A stretch of DNA of 64,000 nucleotides from NCBI RefSeq assembly GCF_001021065.1, contig NZ_CP011546.1:868001-932000 (forward strand), read 5' to 3'. Made by a program: the position numbers and the translations under genes. The stretch comes from Corynebacterium uterequi. GTDB lineage: Bacteria; Actinomycetota; Actinomycetes; Mycobacteriales; Mycobacteriaceae. Positions 26,509 through 33,259 of this stretch are shown here, one piece after another. The notes beneath the pieces are model-generated. The model was not told the DNA's origin and did not search any database. It saw only the letters and a list, made by a program, of their open reading frames with translations. How positions within the stretch are numbered: the stretch's first letter is position 1; every line of letters begins with the position of its first letter.

Positions 26509-27027
26509 TTACGCCTTGATGGCGGAGCCTTCGATCTCGATGGTGATGTTCTCGGAGACGAGGACGCCACCGGAGTTCAGCGGGGCCTGGAAATCAACGC
26601 CGAAGTCCTTGCGGTTGATCTTCGTGGTGGCCTCGAAACCGACGCGGGTGTTGCCCCAGGGGTCAACCTCGGAGCCGGCGACCTCCACGTCGAGGGTGAC
26701 CGGCTTGGTGGTCTCCTTGATGGTGAGGTTGCCCTCGACCTTGCCGGCGACCAGATCGACGTTGGTGGCCTCGAAGGTCATCTCCGGGTACTTTTCAACG
26801 TCGAAGAAGTCCTCACCCTTCACGTGGCCGTCGCGGTCAGCGTTACGGGTGTTGATGGAATCCGTCTTGATAACAACCTTGATGGTGGAGTCGTTATCGG
26901 CGATGGTGACGTCGGCGGTCCACTCGTCGAAGGAGCCGCGGACCTTGGTGATCATCGCGTGGCGGGCAATGAAGCCAACGGTGGTGTGGGTCGGGTCCAG
27001 GGTGTAGGTGCCGTTGAAGTCGGTCAT
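26509..27027 (-). CDS. YceI-family polyisoprenoid-binding protein
   Basis: 172 residues, single lipocalin-like beta-barrel. It opens with TYTLDPTHTTVGFIARHAMI, the family's DxxHS-like start (here DPTHTTVGF), then KVRGSFDEWTADVTI and FFDVEKYPEMTFEATNV. No signal peptide, so it is cytoplasmic. YceI proteins bind isoprenoid or similar hydrophobic ligands and respond to stress. GAGGAG precedes ATG 27027. It corresponds to the C. glutamicum gene divergent from rosR and repressed by RosR (literature from memory); the operator is visible at 27135. Confidence 0.9.
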   Translation of the reverse strand: MTDFNGTYTLDPTHTTVGFIARHAMITKVRGSFDEWTADVTIADNDSTIKVVIKTDSINTRNADRDGHVKGEDFFDVEKYPEMTFEATNVDLVAGKVEGNLTIKETTKPVTLDVEVAGSEVDPWGNTRVGFEATTKINRKDFGVDFQAPLNSGGVLVSENITIEIEGSAIKA

Positions 27028-27115
27028 GGAAGTCTCCTCAGATAGTTGCTGTCGATTACCAATTAAGGGTTTGCCTAGCAATGACGGGGAGGCGCTGCGG
27101 CCTTCGTTGTTGCTG

Positions 27116-27128
27116 GTACCCATGGTAC
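27116..27128. promoter_or_regulatory. Palindrome GTACC-cat-GGTAC over the yceI -10
   Basis: Perfect 5+5 inverted repeat that covers the yceI -10 box. Possible second operator, distinct from the RosR site next to it. Confidence 0.35.
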
Positions 27129-27149
27129 ACGGTTCTGTAGACGTGTCAA
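27122..27149 (-). promoter_or_regulatory. yceI promoter
   Basis: Minus strand: -35 TTGACA (27149-27144), 16-base spacer, -10 TACCAT (27127-27122). A near-consensus promoter that would start transcription about 88 bases before the yceI ATG. Confidence 0.7.
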
Positions 27150-27152
27150 CTA
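27135..27152. promoter_or_regulatory. RosR operator
   Basis: CTGTAGACGTGTCAACTA matches the published C. glutamicum RosR motif, as I recall it (TTGTTGAYRYRTCAACWA), at 16 of 18 positions. It overlaps the yceI -35, so bound RosR would block RNA polymerase, and it lies between yceI and the rosR gene. Confidence 0.7.
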
Positions 27153-27219
27153 ATCTGGCTGATTTAATTTCAGTGATGCCGAAAGTCCAGCGTGTGGGGT
27201 TATTTCACTCCGGTCAGGA

Positions 27220-27249
27220 TTGGGTTTTTCAGTCCGGTGTCGCTAGGAT
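27220..27249 (+). promoter_or_regulatory. rosR promoter, leaderless
   Basis: -35 TTGGGT (27220-27225), 18-base spacer, -10 TAGGAT (27244-27249). The GTG start at 27257 lies 7 bases after the -10, so the mRNA probably starts at or next to the start codon. Confidence 0.6.
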
Positions 27250-27256
27250 CCTCGTT

Positions 27257-27766
27257 GTGACTAGTGAACCTCGATGGCTGAACGACGAAGAGCAGAGCCT
27301 CTGGCGCCTCATGCTGGCTGCCTCCCGGAAGGTTGATCGGGTTATGGATGACACGCTGCAGGCTGGGAGTGAACTCTCCACCTCTGAATTCTCCGTGCTC
27401 GTATGCCTCTCCGAGGCCGGTGACTGCCAGCTCAGGCTGCGTGATCTCTGCGTCAAGCTCGACTGGGACCGTTCCCGCACCTCCCACCAGATCACGCGTA
27501 TGGAGCGTCGCGGCCTGGTCCTGAAGCGTAAGAGTGAGGGCGACGCCCGGGGCGTCGTCGTCACCCTGACTGATGACGGCATGCGCCGACTCAAGGCGGC
27601 GGCTCCCGAACATGTGGAGTCGGTTCGTCGAGTGGCGTTTGACCACATGACCGAAGAGCAAGCGCGCGTCATGCGCAGCTACTGCGAGGCCGTCTTGGCG
27701 GTGAGTAACGTCCCCGGTGCCGAAGGGTTCGCCGGCCGTCTGTGCTCCGACGTTCCGTTGGACTAG
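27257..27766 (+). CDS. rosR: MarR-type redox regulator
   Basis: 169 residues read from GTG 27257. Winged helix: LRLRDLCVKLDWDRSRTSHQ and the recognition helix ITRMERRGLVLKRKSEGDARG, then the MarR wing GVVVTLTDDGMRRL. Five cysteines (50, 57, 65 and two near the C-terminus) could serve as oxidation sensors, as in C. glutamicum RosR, where oxidation by peroxide releases DNA. Named from family, synteny with yceI and the operator; target genes inferred. AGGA is also placed as a ribosome site, so both leadered and leaderless starts are possible. Confidence 0.8.
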   Translation: MTSEPRWLNDEEQSLWRLMLAASRKVDRVMDDTLQAGSELSTSEFSVLVCLSEAGDCQLRLRDLCVKLDWDRSRTSHQITRMERRGLVLKRKSEGDARGVVVTLTDDGMRRLKAAAPEHVESVRRVAFDHMTEEQARVMRSYCEAVLAVSNVPGAEGFAGRLCSDVPLD

Positions 27767-27786
27767 GGGGAACTCCGGCCGCGCGA

Positions 27787-28095
27787 CTACTCGTGTATTC
27801 CTCCGATGTGGTGGAGGAGGGTGTGCGCCTCCGAGTTGGCTACGGAGTAGAACGTTTGCCTGCCGTCGCGTTCCGCAGTGAGGATACCGCTCTGCTGCAT
27901 GAGCTTGAGTGCGGCGGAGGTGGTGGCGGTGCGTAACCCGGTGAGTTCTGCCAGTTCGGATACGCTAGCGCTCCCCGGGCCCAGATAATGCATGGTCAGC
28001 AGGAGGCGTAGCCGGGTGGGATCGCCCAACACCTTAAAGAGGGGGGACCACGTATCTGCGAGCGCAAGCAGATTTTCGGGAACCGATCGACTCAT
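27787..28095 (-). CDS. ArsR/SmtB-family regulator
   Basis: 102 residues from ATG 28095 (an earlier ATG lies at 28101). Winged-helix features: FKVLGDPTRLRLLL in helix 2, SVSELAELTGLRTATTSAALK as helix-turn-helix, and the wing ERDGRQTFYSV. No Cys pair in the usual alpha-3 metal site; several His and Glu near the C-terminus (EAHTLLHHIGGIHE) could bind metal as in the SmtB alpha-5 site. Likely a metal- or stress-responsive repressor. Convergent with rosR, 20 bases apart; no ribosome site is obvious. Confidence 0.8.
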   Translation of the reverse strand: MSRSVPENLLALADTWSPLFKVLGDPTRLRLLLTMHYLGPGSASVSELAELTGLRTATTSAALKLMQQSGILTAERDGRQTFYSVANSEAHTLLHHIGGIHE

Positions 28096-28149
28096 AATCA
28101 TTCAGTGTAATAGTTCCACCTAGCGCCCAGGATATGGGCAATAAAAAAG

Positions 28150-28223
28150 TGTCCCCGACAGGATTCGAACCTGCGACCCCTGGTACCGGAAACCAGTGCT
28201 CTAATCCTCTGAGCTACGGAGAC
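28150..28223 (-). tRNA. tRNA-Arg (anticodon CCG)
   Basis: Minus strand folds to a full cloverleaf: acceptor GTCTCCG/CGGGGAC, D stem GCTC/GAGC, anticodon stem CTGGT/ACCAG with loop TTCCGGT giving anticodon CCG (reads CGG), T stem GCAGG/CCTGT with TTCGAAT loop, discriminator A at 28150. No encoded CCA. A T-run follows directly, fitting termination. Confidence 0.95.
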
Positions 28224-28225
28224 AT

Positions 28226-28240
28226 TGTGACTAAGTCACA
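28226..28240. promoter_or_regulatory. Palindrome TGTGACT-a-AGTCACA abutting tRNA-Arg
   Basis: Perfect 7+7 palindrome starting 2 bases upstream of the tRNA 5' end (minus strand). Resembles a CRP/GlxR site but has a 5-base, not 6-base, spacer between TGTGA and TCACA. Possible tRNA promoter element or processing structure. Confidence 0.4.
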
Positions 28241-28293
28241 AGAGGGAAGTGTAACACCTTCAACCCGGATGCCCAATTCCCCACGTCGGCCGC

Positions 28294-29919
28294 CTACTCG
28301 ACGGCCACCACCAGCGGATCAACCCCCGGGAGGCGGTCGACGGTGACTTCTTCGCCGCGAAGATAGCGCACCACCACGTCGTCCACCGCGGCGTTGTGCA
28401 AGCCCACGTGACCGTGACCCGGGCCGTCGACGGTCACAACGTGAGCCCCCATGGCCTCGGCGAGCTCCTCGTGGCGAGAGTACAACGTCTGAGGATCACG
28501 GGTACCCGAGATCTGCAGGGGACGATCCGTGAGGCGGGACCCATCAAGCGTCGGGAGAGCTGCGACCGGCTCGATGCCGGCGCACAGGGAGCCCGAACCG
28601 TACCCCAGGTGAATGATGTCCCGGGGGTCTACCGTATAGCGGGTGGCCCACTGCAAAGCGGGGATGAGCAGCGGGTTACCGCCTGAGACGTTTTCGTTGC
28701 ACACCACCATCTGCTGCATTCCGGACGCGTTCACCTGCGCCTTGATGATCTCCTTCAGCTGTTCCTCGGTCGGAGCCCCGGCCTCCTCCGGCGACTGCGG
28801 GTCGGCTATCTGCTTCGCGAAGCCGTCCCACAGCTCGGGACGTGGCAGAACCAACCAGAGCAGCTGATACGTGGGGGAGGTGAGGTGGCCCGGCTGGCCC
28901 TCACTGAGCCCCGCCGAAAGCCGGTCGATCACCGTCGTGATGTGAGCACGCAGGGTCGCCGTCTCGGTGGCGATATCGGCCGCGGAAGACCCCGCAATCT
29001 CGGGCCCCGAGGAGCCAAAGACCTCCGCGATGTCTTCGTCGGTGGCCGGCGGCGGTGTCGTCGACGGGTGGATGCCGGACTCCTGCGCGACCACGTCCGA
29101 CCAGCGTTGGAAGGCCGCGAGCGGGGTTGTGCCCAGGCCGTAGCGGTCATCGTTATCGGCAAAGAAGGCGAACATGTCCTCGATTGCGTAGGCGTAGCCT
29201 CGACGCTGTTCGACGAAGAGCTGGCTCCAGGCCGTCGACGGCGCCATCGCCGAATCGAGAACTACCCGGCCGGTGTGCTCCGGGTAGCGAGAGGCATAGA
29301 CGCTGGCGAGGTAGGTGCCGTAGGACAGGCCAAGTAGGGAGATCGTGTCTTCTCCCAAAGCGCGACGCACGGACTCCCAGTCATCGGCGGTCTGCGACGT
29401 GGTGAGCACGTCCGTCAGGCCCGGATGCTGATGATCGCACGTAGCTTTCGCCAATGCCCCGTCGCCGCGGGCGGCAATGGCCTCAGCATCCGCGGGCGGG
29501 ACGGTGCAATCGACCGGTGTGGACCCAGCCAGCCCGCGAGGTTGGACGGCAATGAGATCCCACTCCGCCCGCAGCTCTGCAGGGAAGTGGAAGGTGGAAT
29601 CGTTACCGAAGAATGAGTAGGCGTCGCCGCCGGGTCCACCCGGGTTGCCGAAAAGAGCGCCCCGTCGTTGCGCCGGATCGCTCGCCGGCACCCGGAGGAA
29701 CCCCACCGAAATCTTCTCCCCGTCGGGCCGGGCGTGATCGAGCGGCACCTCGACGCGCCCGCACTCGGCGGTGGGCTCAGTGACCTGAGGCGGGCACTCC
29801 TCCCAAACGACGCTCGTGGGCGCCGGTTCGGCCACCGCGGGGGTGACCATGATGCCCGCGCTGGTGACTGCGGCCATCAGGAAACCTGCTGCGCGTGGGC
29901 GGGAGGCGGGGGTAACCAT
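28294..29919 (-). CDS. Secreted alpha/beta-hydrolase, tripeptidyl-aminopeptidase type
   Basis: 541 residues from ATG 29919, preceded by AAAGGA. Signal peptide ending TPAVA, followed by mature EPAPTSVVWEECPP. Peptidase S33 features: FGNPGGPGGDAYSFFGND (oxyanion loop, HGGPG-like), nucleophile motif GLSYGTYLA (Ser), DSAMAP, and near the C-terminus SGTRDPQT (Asp) and DGPGHGHVG (His). Cleaves peptides or esters outside the cell; the actual substrate is unknown. It follows the lut operon terminator, so has its own promoter. Longer ORF starts upstream lie in the lutC frame region and lack a signal. Confidence 0.85.
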   Translation of the reverse strand: MVTPASRPRAAGFLMAAVTSAGIMVTPAVAEPAPTSVVWEECPPQVTEPTAECGRVEVPLDHARPDGEKISVGFLRVPASDPAQRRGALFGNPGGPGGDAYSFFGNDSTFHFPAELRAEWDLIAVQPRGLAGSTPVDCTVPPADAEAIAARGDGALAKATCDHQHPGLTDVLTTSQTADDWESVRRALGEDTISLLGLSYGTYLASVYASRYPEHTGRVVLDSAMAPSTAWSQLFVEQRRGYAYAIEDMFAFFADNDDRYGLGTTPLAAFQRWSDVVAQESGIHPSTTPPPATDEDIAEVFGSSGPEIAGSSAADIATETATLRAHITTVIDRLSAGLSEGQPGHLTSPTYQLLWLVLPRPELWDGFAKQIADPQSPEEAGAPTEEQLKEIIKAQVNASGMQQMVVCNENVSGGNPLLIPALQWATRYTVDPRDIIHLGYGSGSLCAGIEPVAALPTLDGSRLTDRPLQISGTRDPQTLYSRHEELAEAMGAHVVTVDGPGHGHVGLHNAAVDDVVVRYLRGEEVTVDRLPGVDPLVVAVE

Positions 29920-29940
29920 AGAGAGTCCTTTCATAAAAAT

Positions 29941-29981
29941 GCGGCGCTGCCAACACTTGGGAGCAAGGTTAGCAGCGCCGC
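29941..29981 (-). terminator. Rho-independent terminator of lutABC
   Basis: GCGGCGCTGC (29941-29950) pairs with GCAGCGCCGC (29972-29981), 21-base loop, followed on the minus strand by ATTTTTAT. It follows the lutC stop by 18 bases and precedes the hydrolase gene. Confidence 0.9.
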
Positions 29982-29999
29982 TGTAGCGGGATCGGGAAT

Positions 30000-30632
30000 C
30001 TACCCACGGACCACCACGACGATGAGGTCGCGGGGACCGTGAACGCCCTCCACGCGGGAGAGCTCGATGTCGGACGTGGCGGAAGGACCGGAAATCATGG
30101 TGGTCGGGTGTGCCGGGGACATCCGAGCGATCATCTCGGGCACGCGATGGACCACGGTGTCCTCCCGGACGATGCACACGTGACGGTCGGGGACGAGCGA
30201 CAGAGCGCGCCGCCCGCACAGGGGGCCAGACTCAAGCACAATAGTGCCGGTCTCAGCGCAGGAGACCAGGGAGTCGGTGACCACCGCGTCGACGGCGTCG
30301 AGCGCGCGGGGATCGGCGGCTTCGTCGTCCGGGCGTGCCTGGCCCTCGAAGTCGGCGAAGAGCTCCGCCTCGAGGCCCGGGGCATAGACGACGTCTTTTG
30401 CCTCGCGCTCGTTTAGGACGGCAACGAGGGAGGAAGCCAAGTCGGCGGCGGTGGTGACGTGGACGTCCGCCTTGTAGTCGATGAGGCGATCCACGAGCAT
30501 CTCGTGCAGCTCGGCGGCGTTGAGGTCGCCGCCGCGGTGATAATCGCGGGGGATCTCGACGGAGGCGGGGGTCCCGGACAGCTTCTGCGCGTTACGGATA
30601 CGCGCCAGGATTTCCTGCTTTGCGCTAGACAT
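30000..30632 (-). CDS. lutC: LUD-domain lactate-utilisation protein C
   Basis: 210 residues. LUD-domain fold: central strands with [20 protein letters not shown] (the conserved D...S...G-T) and [19 protein letters not shown], then [23 protein letters not shown], the typical GPSxTxDIE sequence of LutC. Third subunit of the three-protein LutABC complex that oxidises L-lactate to pyruvate with Fe-S electron transfer. Start at ATG 30632, 5 bases after the lutB stop; the terminator at 29941 closes the operon. Confidence 0.93.
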   Translation of the reverse strand: MSSAKQEILARIRNAQKLSGTPASVEIPRDYHRGGDLNAAELHEMLVDRLIDYKADVHVTTAADLASSLVAVLNEREAKDVVYAPGLEAELFADFEGQARPDDEAADPRALDAVDAVVTDSLVSCAETGTIVLESGPLCGRRALSLVPDRHVCIVREDTVVHRVPEMIARMSPAHPTTMISGPSATSDIELSRVEGVHGPRDLIVVVVRG

Positions 30633-30637
30633 TGCCT

Positions 30638-32206
30638 TTACTTCTCCTCAGACGGTTCGGACGCGGCGGCATCGGCGGACAGCGCGTTGGTGGGCAAGCC
30701 GGTACGACGAGCGTCCTCGAGCAGCGCCTTGGCCTCGTCGGAGGCGAACCACTGCCGGAAAGACTGCTTCGGCGGAATGGCGGTGTTGCGCCCGGCGGAC
30801 CAGCCACTGACCGGCGGGGGCAGCACCTCGATGGTCTTGTTGAAACCGCCCAACACCCGGCCCAGGGCCACCAAGTGGGTCACCCTGTTCCACATTCCCG
30901 GGTTCTTCCACAGCCAGGCGACGGGGCGCATCATCCAGGCCTCCGGCTTCGGAGAGAACTTCTTGACCTTCTGGTGGCGCATCTCCAGCAAGATGTCCGT
31001 GATGGGGATCTTAACGGGGCACACCTCATCGCAACGGCCACACAGGGAGGACGCGAACGGCAGGGAGGCGGTGACGTCGTGGACCGAGTCCATGCCCGCC
31101 AGCTGCGGGGTGAGGATGGCGCCAATCGGTCCCGGGTAGACGGAGCCGTAGGCGTGGCCGCCCGCACGCTCGTACACCGGGCAGGAGTTCAGGCACGCCG
31201 AGCAGCGGATGCACTTGAGCGCTTCGCGACCAACAGGGTTGGACAGAACCGCGGTGCGGCCGTTGTCCAGCAAGATGATGTGGAAGTTCTTCGGACCGTC
31301 GCCCTCAGTGACCCCGGACCAGAATGAGGTGTACGGGTTCATCCGCTCACCGGTGGAGGAACGCGGCAGCAACTGCAGGAACACTTCGAGGTCCTGCCAG
31401 GTAGGCAGGAGCTTCTCAATGCCCATGACCGTGATGAGGGTCTCGGCCATGGTGAGGTTCATGCGGCCGTTGCCCTCGGACTCGACGATGGTCACCGTGC
31501 CCGTTTCGGCGATGCCGAAGTTCGCGCCGGAGATCGCCACCTTGGCGTTCATGAACTTGTTGCGCAGGTACACGCGGGAGGCCTCGGCCAGCTCCGGCGG
31601 ATTGGCCGGCAAGGTCTCGTCGGTGTGCGGCATCTTCCGAACGAAGATATCGCGGATTTCCGCGCGGTTGCGGTGGATAGCCGGGACCAGGATGTGGGAG
31701 GGGTAGTCCTCGCCTAGCTGGACGATAAGCTCCGCGAGGTCCGTCTCGATCGCGGTGATGCCGTTGGCCTCAAAGTTCTCGTTAAGCGCAATCTCCTGGG
31801 TGGCCATCGACTTAATCTTGATGACCTCTGTCTCCCCGGTGGCCTTGACCAGATCGAGAGCGATTTGGTTCGCCTCGGCGGCGTCGCGCGCCCAGTGGAC
31901 GTGCCCACCGCGGGCGGTGACGGCGGCCTCGAACTGCTCCAGCAGCTCCGGCATGCGGGCGGCCACGCTGCGCTTAATGGCAGAGCCCGCCTCGCGCAGG
32001 GCCTCCCAGTCGTCGAGCTCCGAGACGACACGAGCACGCTTGGCTCGGATGGTGGTCGTTGCGTGGTTGAGGTTTCGACGCTGGGTGGCGTTATTCAATT
32101 CCTCATGCGCGGACTTGGTGAAGGAGTTCTTGTTAAAGCGCAGGTTGGAATGGGTGTGATCGGCGTGCGGCGGGAGCGTCGGGGTGCCGAGGTTGACGGG
32201 GCTCAC
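30638..32206 (-). CDS. lutB: Lactate-utilisation iron-sulfur protein B
   Basis: 522 residues from GTG 32206 with GGAGG 8 bases upstream; the longer reading frame beyond it is overlap with lutA. N-terminal LUD domain: [20 protein letters not shown], matching LutC's domain. Ferredoxin part: [19 protein letters not shown] and [14 protein letters not shown], two CxxCxxCxxxCP clusters for [4Fe-4S]. Transfers electrons from lactate oxidation toward the menaquinone pool, as inferred for the family. The start overlaps the lutA stop (GTGA). Confidence 0.94.
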   Translation of the reverse strand: MSPVNLGTPTLPPHADHTHSNLRFNKNSFTKSAHEELNNATQRRNLNHATTTIRAKRARVVSELDDWEALREAGSAIKRSVAARMPELLEQFEAAVTARGGHVHWARDAAEANQIALDLVKATGETEVIKIKSMATQEIALNENFEANGITAIETDLAELIVQLGEDYPSHILVPAIHRNRAEIRDIFVRKMPHTDETLPANPPELAEASRVYLRNKFMNAKVAISGANFGIAETGTVTIVESEGNGRMNLTMAETLITVMGIEKLLPTWQDLEVFLQLLPRSSTGERMNPYTSFWSGVTEGDGPKNFHIILLDNGRTAVLSNPVGREALKCIRCSACLNSCPVYERAGGHAYGSVYPGPIGAILTPQLAGMDSVHDVTASLPFASSLCGRCDEVCPVKIPITDILLEMRHQKVKKFSPKPEAWMMRPVAWLWKNPGMWNRVTHLVALGRVLGGFNKTIEVLPPPVSGWSAGRNTAIPPKQSFRQWFASDEAKALLEDARRTGLPTNALSADAAASEPSEEK

Positions 32207-32988
32207 AGGGAAACCTCCTTGGAGTACGCGGCCGAAACCGGGGACCACGGGTGCTCCTTCGTGGAGGCCAGGATCTCGGCGAGGTGGATGGCGCGGACGC
32301 CAGTCTTCTGGCGGGACAGGGCGCCGGCGATATTCATCAGGCACGAGGAGTCGCCGCCGGTGACGTACTCAACCTGGGCATCCTTAATGTGGCGAACCTT
32401 GTCCGAGACCATGGCGGACGACATCTCTGCGTTCTTGATGGCGAAGGTGCCGCCGAAGCCGCAGCATTCTTCAACATTGTCCAGGGGGACAAGATCAATG
32501 CCCTCTACCTGCTCCAGCAGCCGGAAGGGGCGGTCACCGAGCTTGAGCATGCGGCGGCCGTGGCAGGAGGAATGGTAAGTGACCTTGTGGGGGAAGAACG
32601 CACCCACGTTGGTGACACCGGCAATGTCGACGAGGAATTCGGAAATGTCATAAGACTTGGTGGCTACCTCGGCCGCGCCGCGGGCAACGGCGGGGGAGGC
32701 GTAGCGCTCGGCGACGTGGAGGTTGTGCTTGCGCACGGAGGTGATGCACGAACCGGAGGGGGCGACGATGGCGTCAATCGACGGGTCGTTGAAGGCGTCG
32801 ACGTACGACGAAACGATGCCGGCCGCCTCCTTCTGATAGCCGGAGTTGGTGTGCATCTGTCCGCAGCAGGTCTGGCCCTCCGGGAAGATCACCTCGTGGC
32901 CCAAACGGGACAGGATCAACGCCGTGGCCTTCGACGCGTCCGGGAATAGTGCATCACCGATACACGTGGAGAACAACGCGACTTTCAT
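32203..32988 (-). CDS. lutA: Lactate-utilisation protein A (CCG domains)
   Basis: 261 residues. Two cysteine-rich CCG domains: the first near residue 40 has FPEGQTCCGQMHTNSG; the second near 160-200 has SSCHGRRML and NVEECCGFGGTFAIKN. These hold Fe-S or heterodisulfide-like sites in the LutABC complex. AAGGAG precedes ATG 32988. First gene of lutABC, divergent from the lactate permease gene. C. glutamicum uses LldD instead, as far as I recall, so this operon is a difference in this strain. Confidence 0.94.
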   Translation of the reverse strand: MKVALFSTCIGDALFPDASKATALILSRLGHEVIFPEGQTCCGQMHTNSGYQKEAAGIVSSYVDAFNDPSIDAIVAPSGSCITSVRKHNLHVAERYASPAVARGAAEVATKSYDISEFLVDIAGVTNVGAFFPHKVTYHSSCHGRRMLKLGDRPFRLLEQVEGIDLVPLDNVEECCGFGGTFAIKNAEMSSAMVSDKVRHIKDAQVEYVTGGDSSCLMNIAGALSRQKTGVRAIHLAEILASTKEHPWSPVSAAYSKEVSL

Positions 32989-33026
32989 GAAACTCCTTCA
33001 TGGAGAGAACTGGTCTTGTTGGAAAT

Positions 33027-33032
33027 CATACC
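33027..33032 (-). promoter_or_regulatory. lutA -10 box
   Basis: Minus strand TATGAT (33032-33027), close to consensus, about 39 bases before the lutA ATG. Flanked by two copies of TGGTCT (33011, 33035) on the plus strand, resembling half-sites of FadR-type lactate regulators (LldR). Regulator assignment is inference. Confidence 0.55.
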
Positions 33033-33071
33033 TGTGGTCTAATGGGGGGAAACACGACGTCACGCCCTATT

Positions 33072-33096
33072 TTTAGGAACAAAAATGTTTCCTAAA
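33072..33096. promoter_or_regulatory. Operator-like palindrome at the lactate permease promoter
   Basis: TTTAGGAA-N9-TTCCTAAA, perfect 8+8 arms. It starts just downstream of TATTTT (33068-33073), a plus-strand -10 candidate, so it would span the transcription start. Strong candidate for a repressor site of the lactate regulon. Confidence 0.55.
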
Positions 33097-33103
33097 TGGG
33101 GTG

Positions 33104-33141
33104 CTGGTGGGGCGGGGAATCACGCTCTCCCGCCCCACCAG
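33104..33141. other. GC-rich hairpin in the lactate permease leader
   Basis: CTGGTGGGGCGGG (33104-33116) pairs perfectly with CCCGCCCCACCAG (33129-33141), 13 pairs, 12-base loop. A second GC-rich stem (CCCC/GGGG around 33148-33161) follows. No T-tract on either strand, so it looks more like a leader structure or attenuator than a simple terminator. Confidence 0.55.
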
Positions 33142-33259
33142 GGGCCACCCCCGAGGCGGGGGATTGCCAGAAAGTATGAGCCCGGCTGACAGCTGGCTTA
33201 GAATGCCCGACGTAAGGGCGCCCGCCCTCCGCCACCACCTCGGGTGTGAAAGGAACTTC

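Noticed and set aside
28226..28240. GlxR binding site
   Set aside because: TGTGA and TCACA are separated by 5 bases, not the 6 of the consensus; kept only as an unexplained palindrome.
28139..29940. Prophage or integrated element at tRNA-Arg
   Set aside because: No integrase, direct repeat of the tRNA end, or composition change was seen nearby.
33104..33170. 6C-type actinobacterial RNA
   Set aside because: C-runs lie in the stems, not in two loops as in the 6C motif.
33101..33259. Longer start for the lactate permease
   Set aside because: The upstream stretch is Pro/Arg/Gly-rich, carries leader hairpins, and GTG 33260 has an ideal ribosome site.
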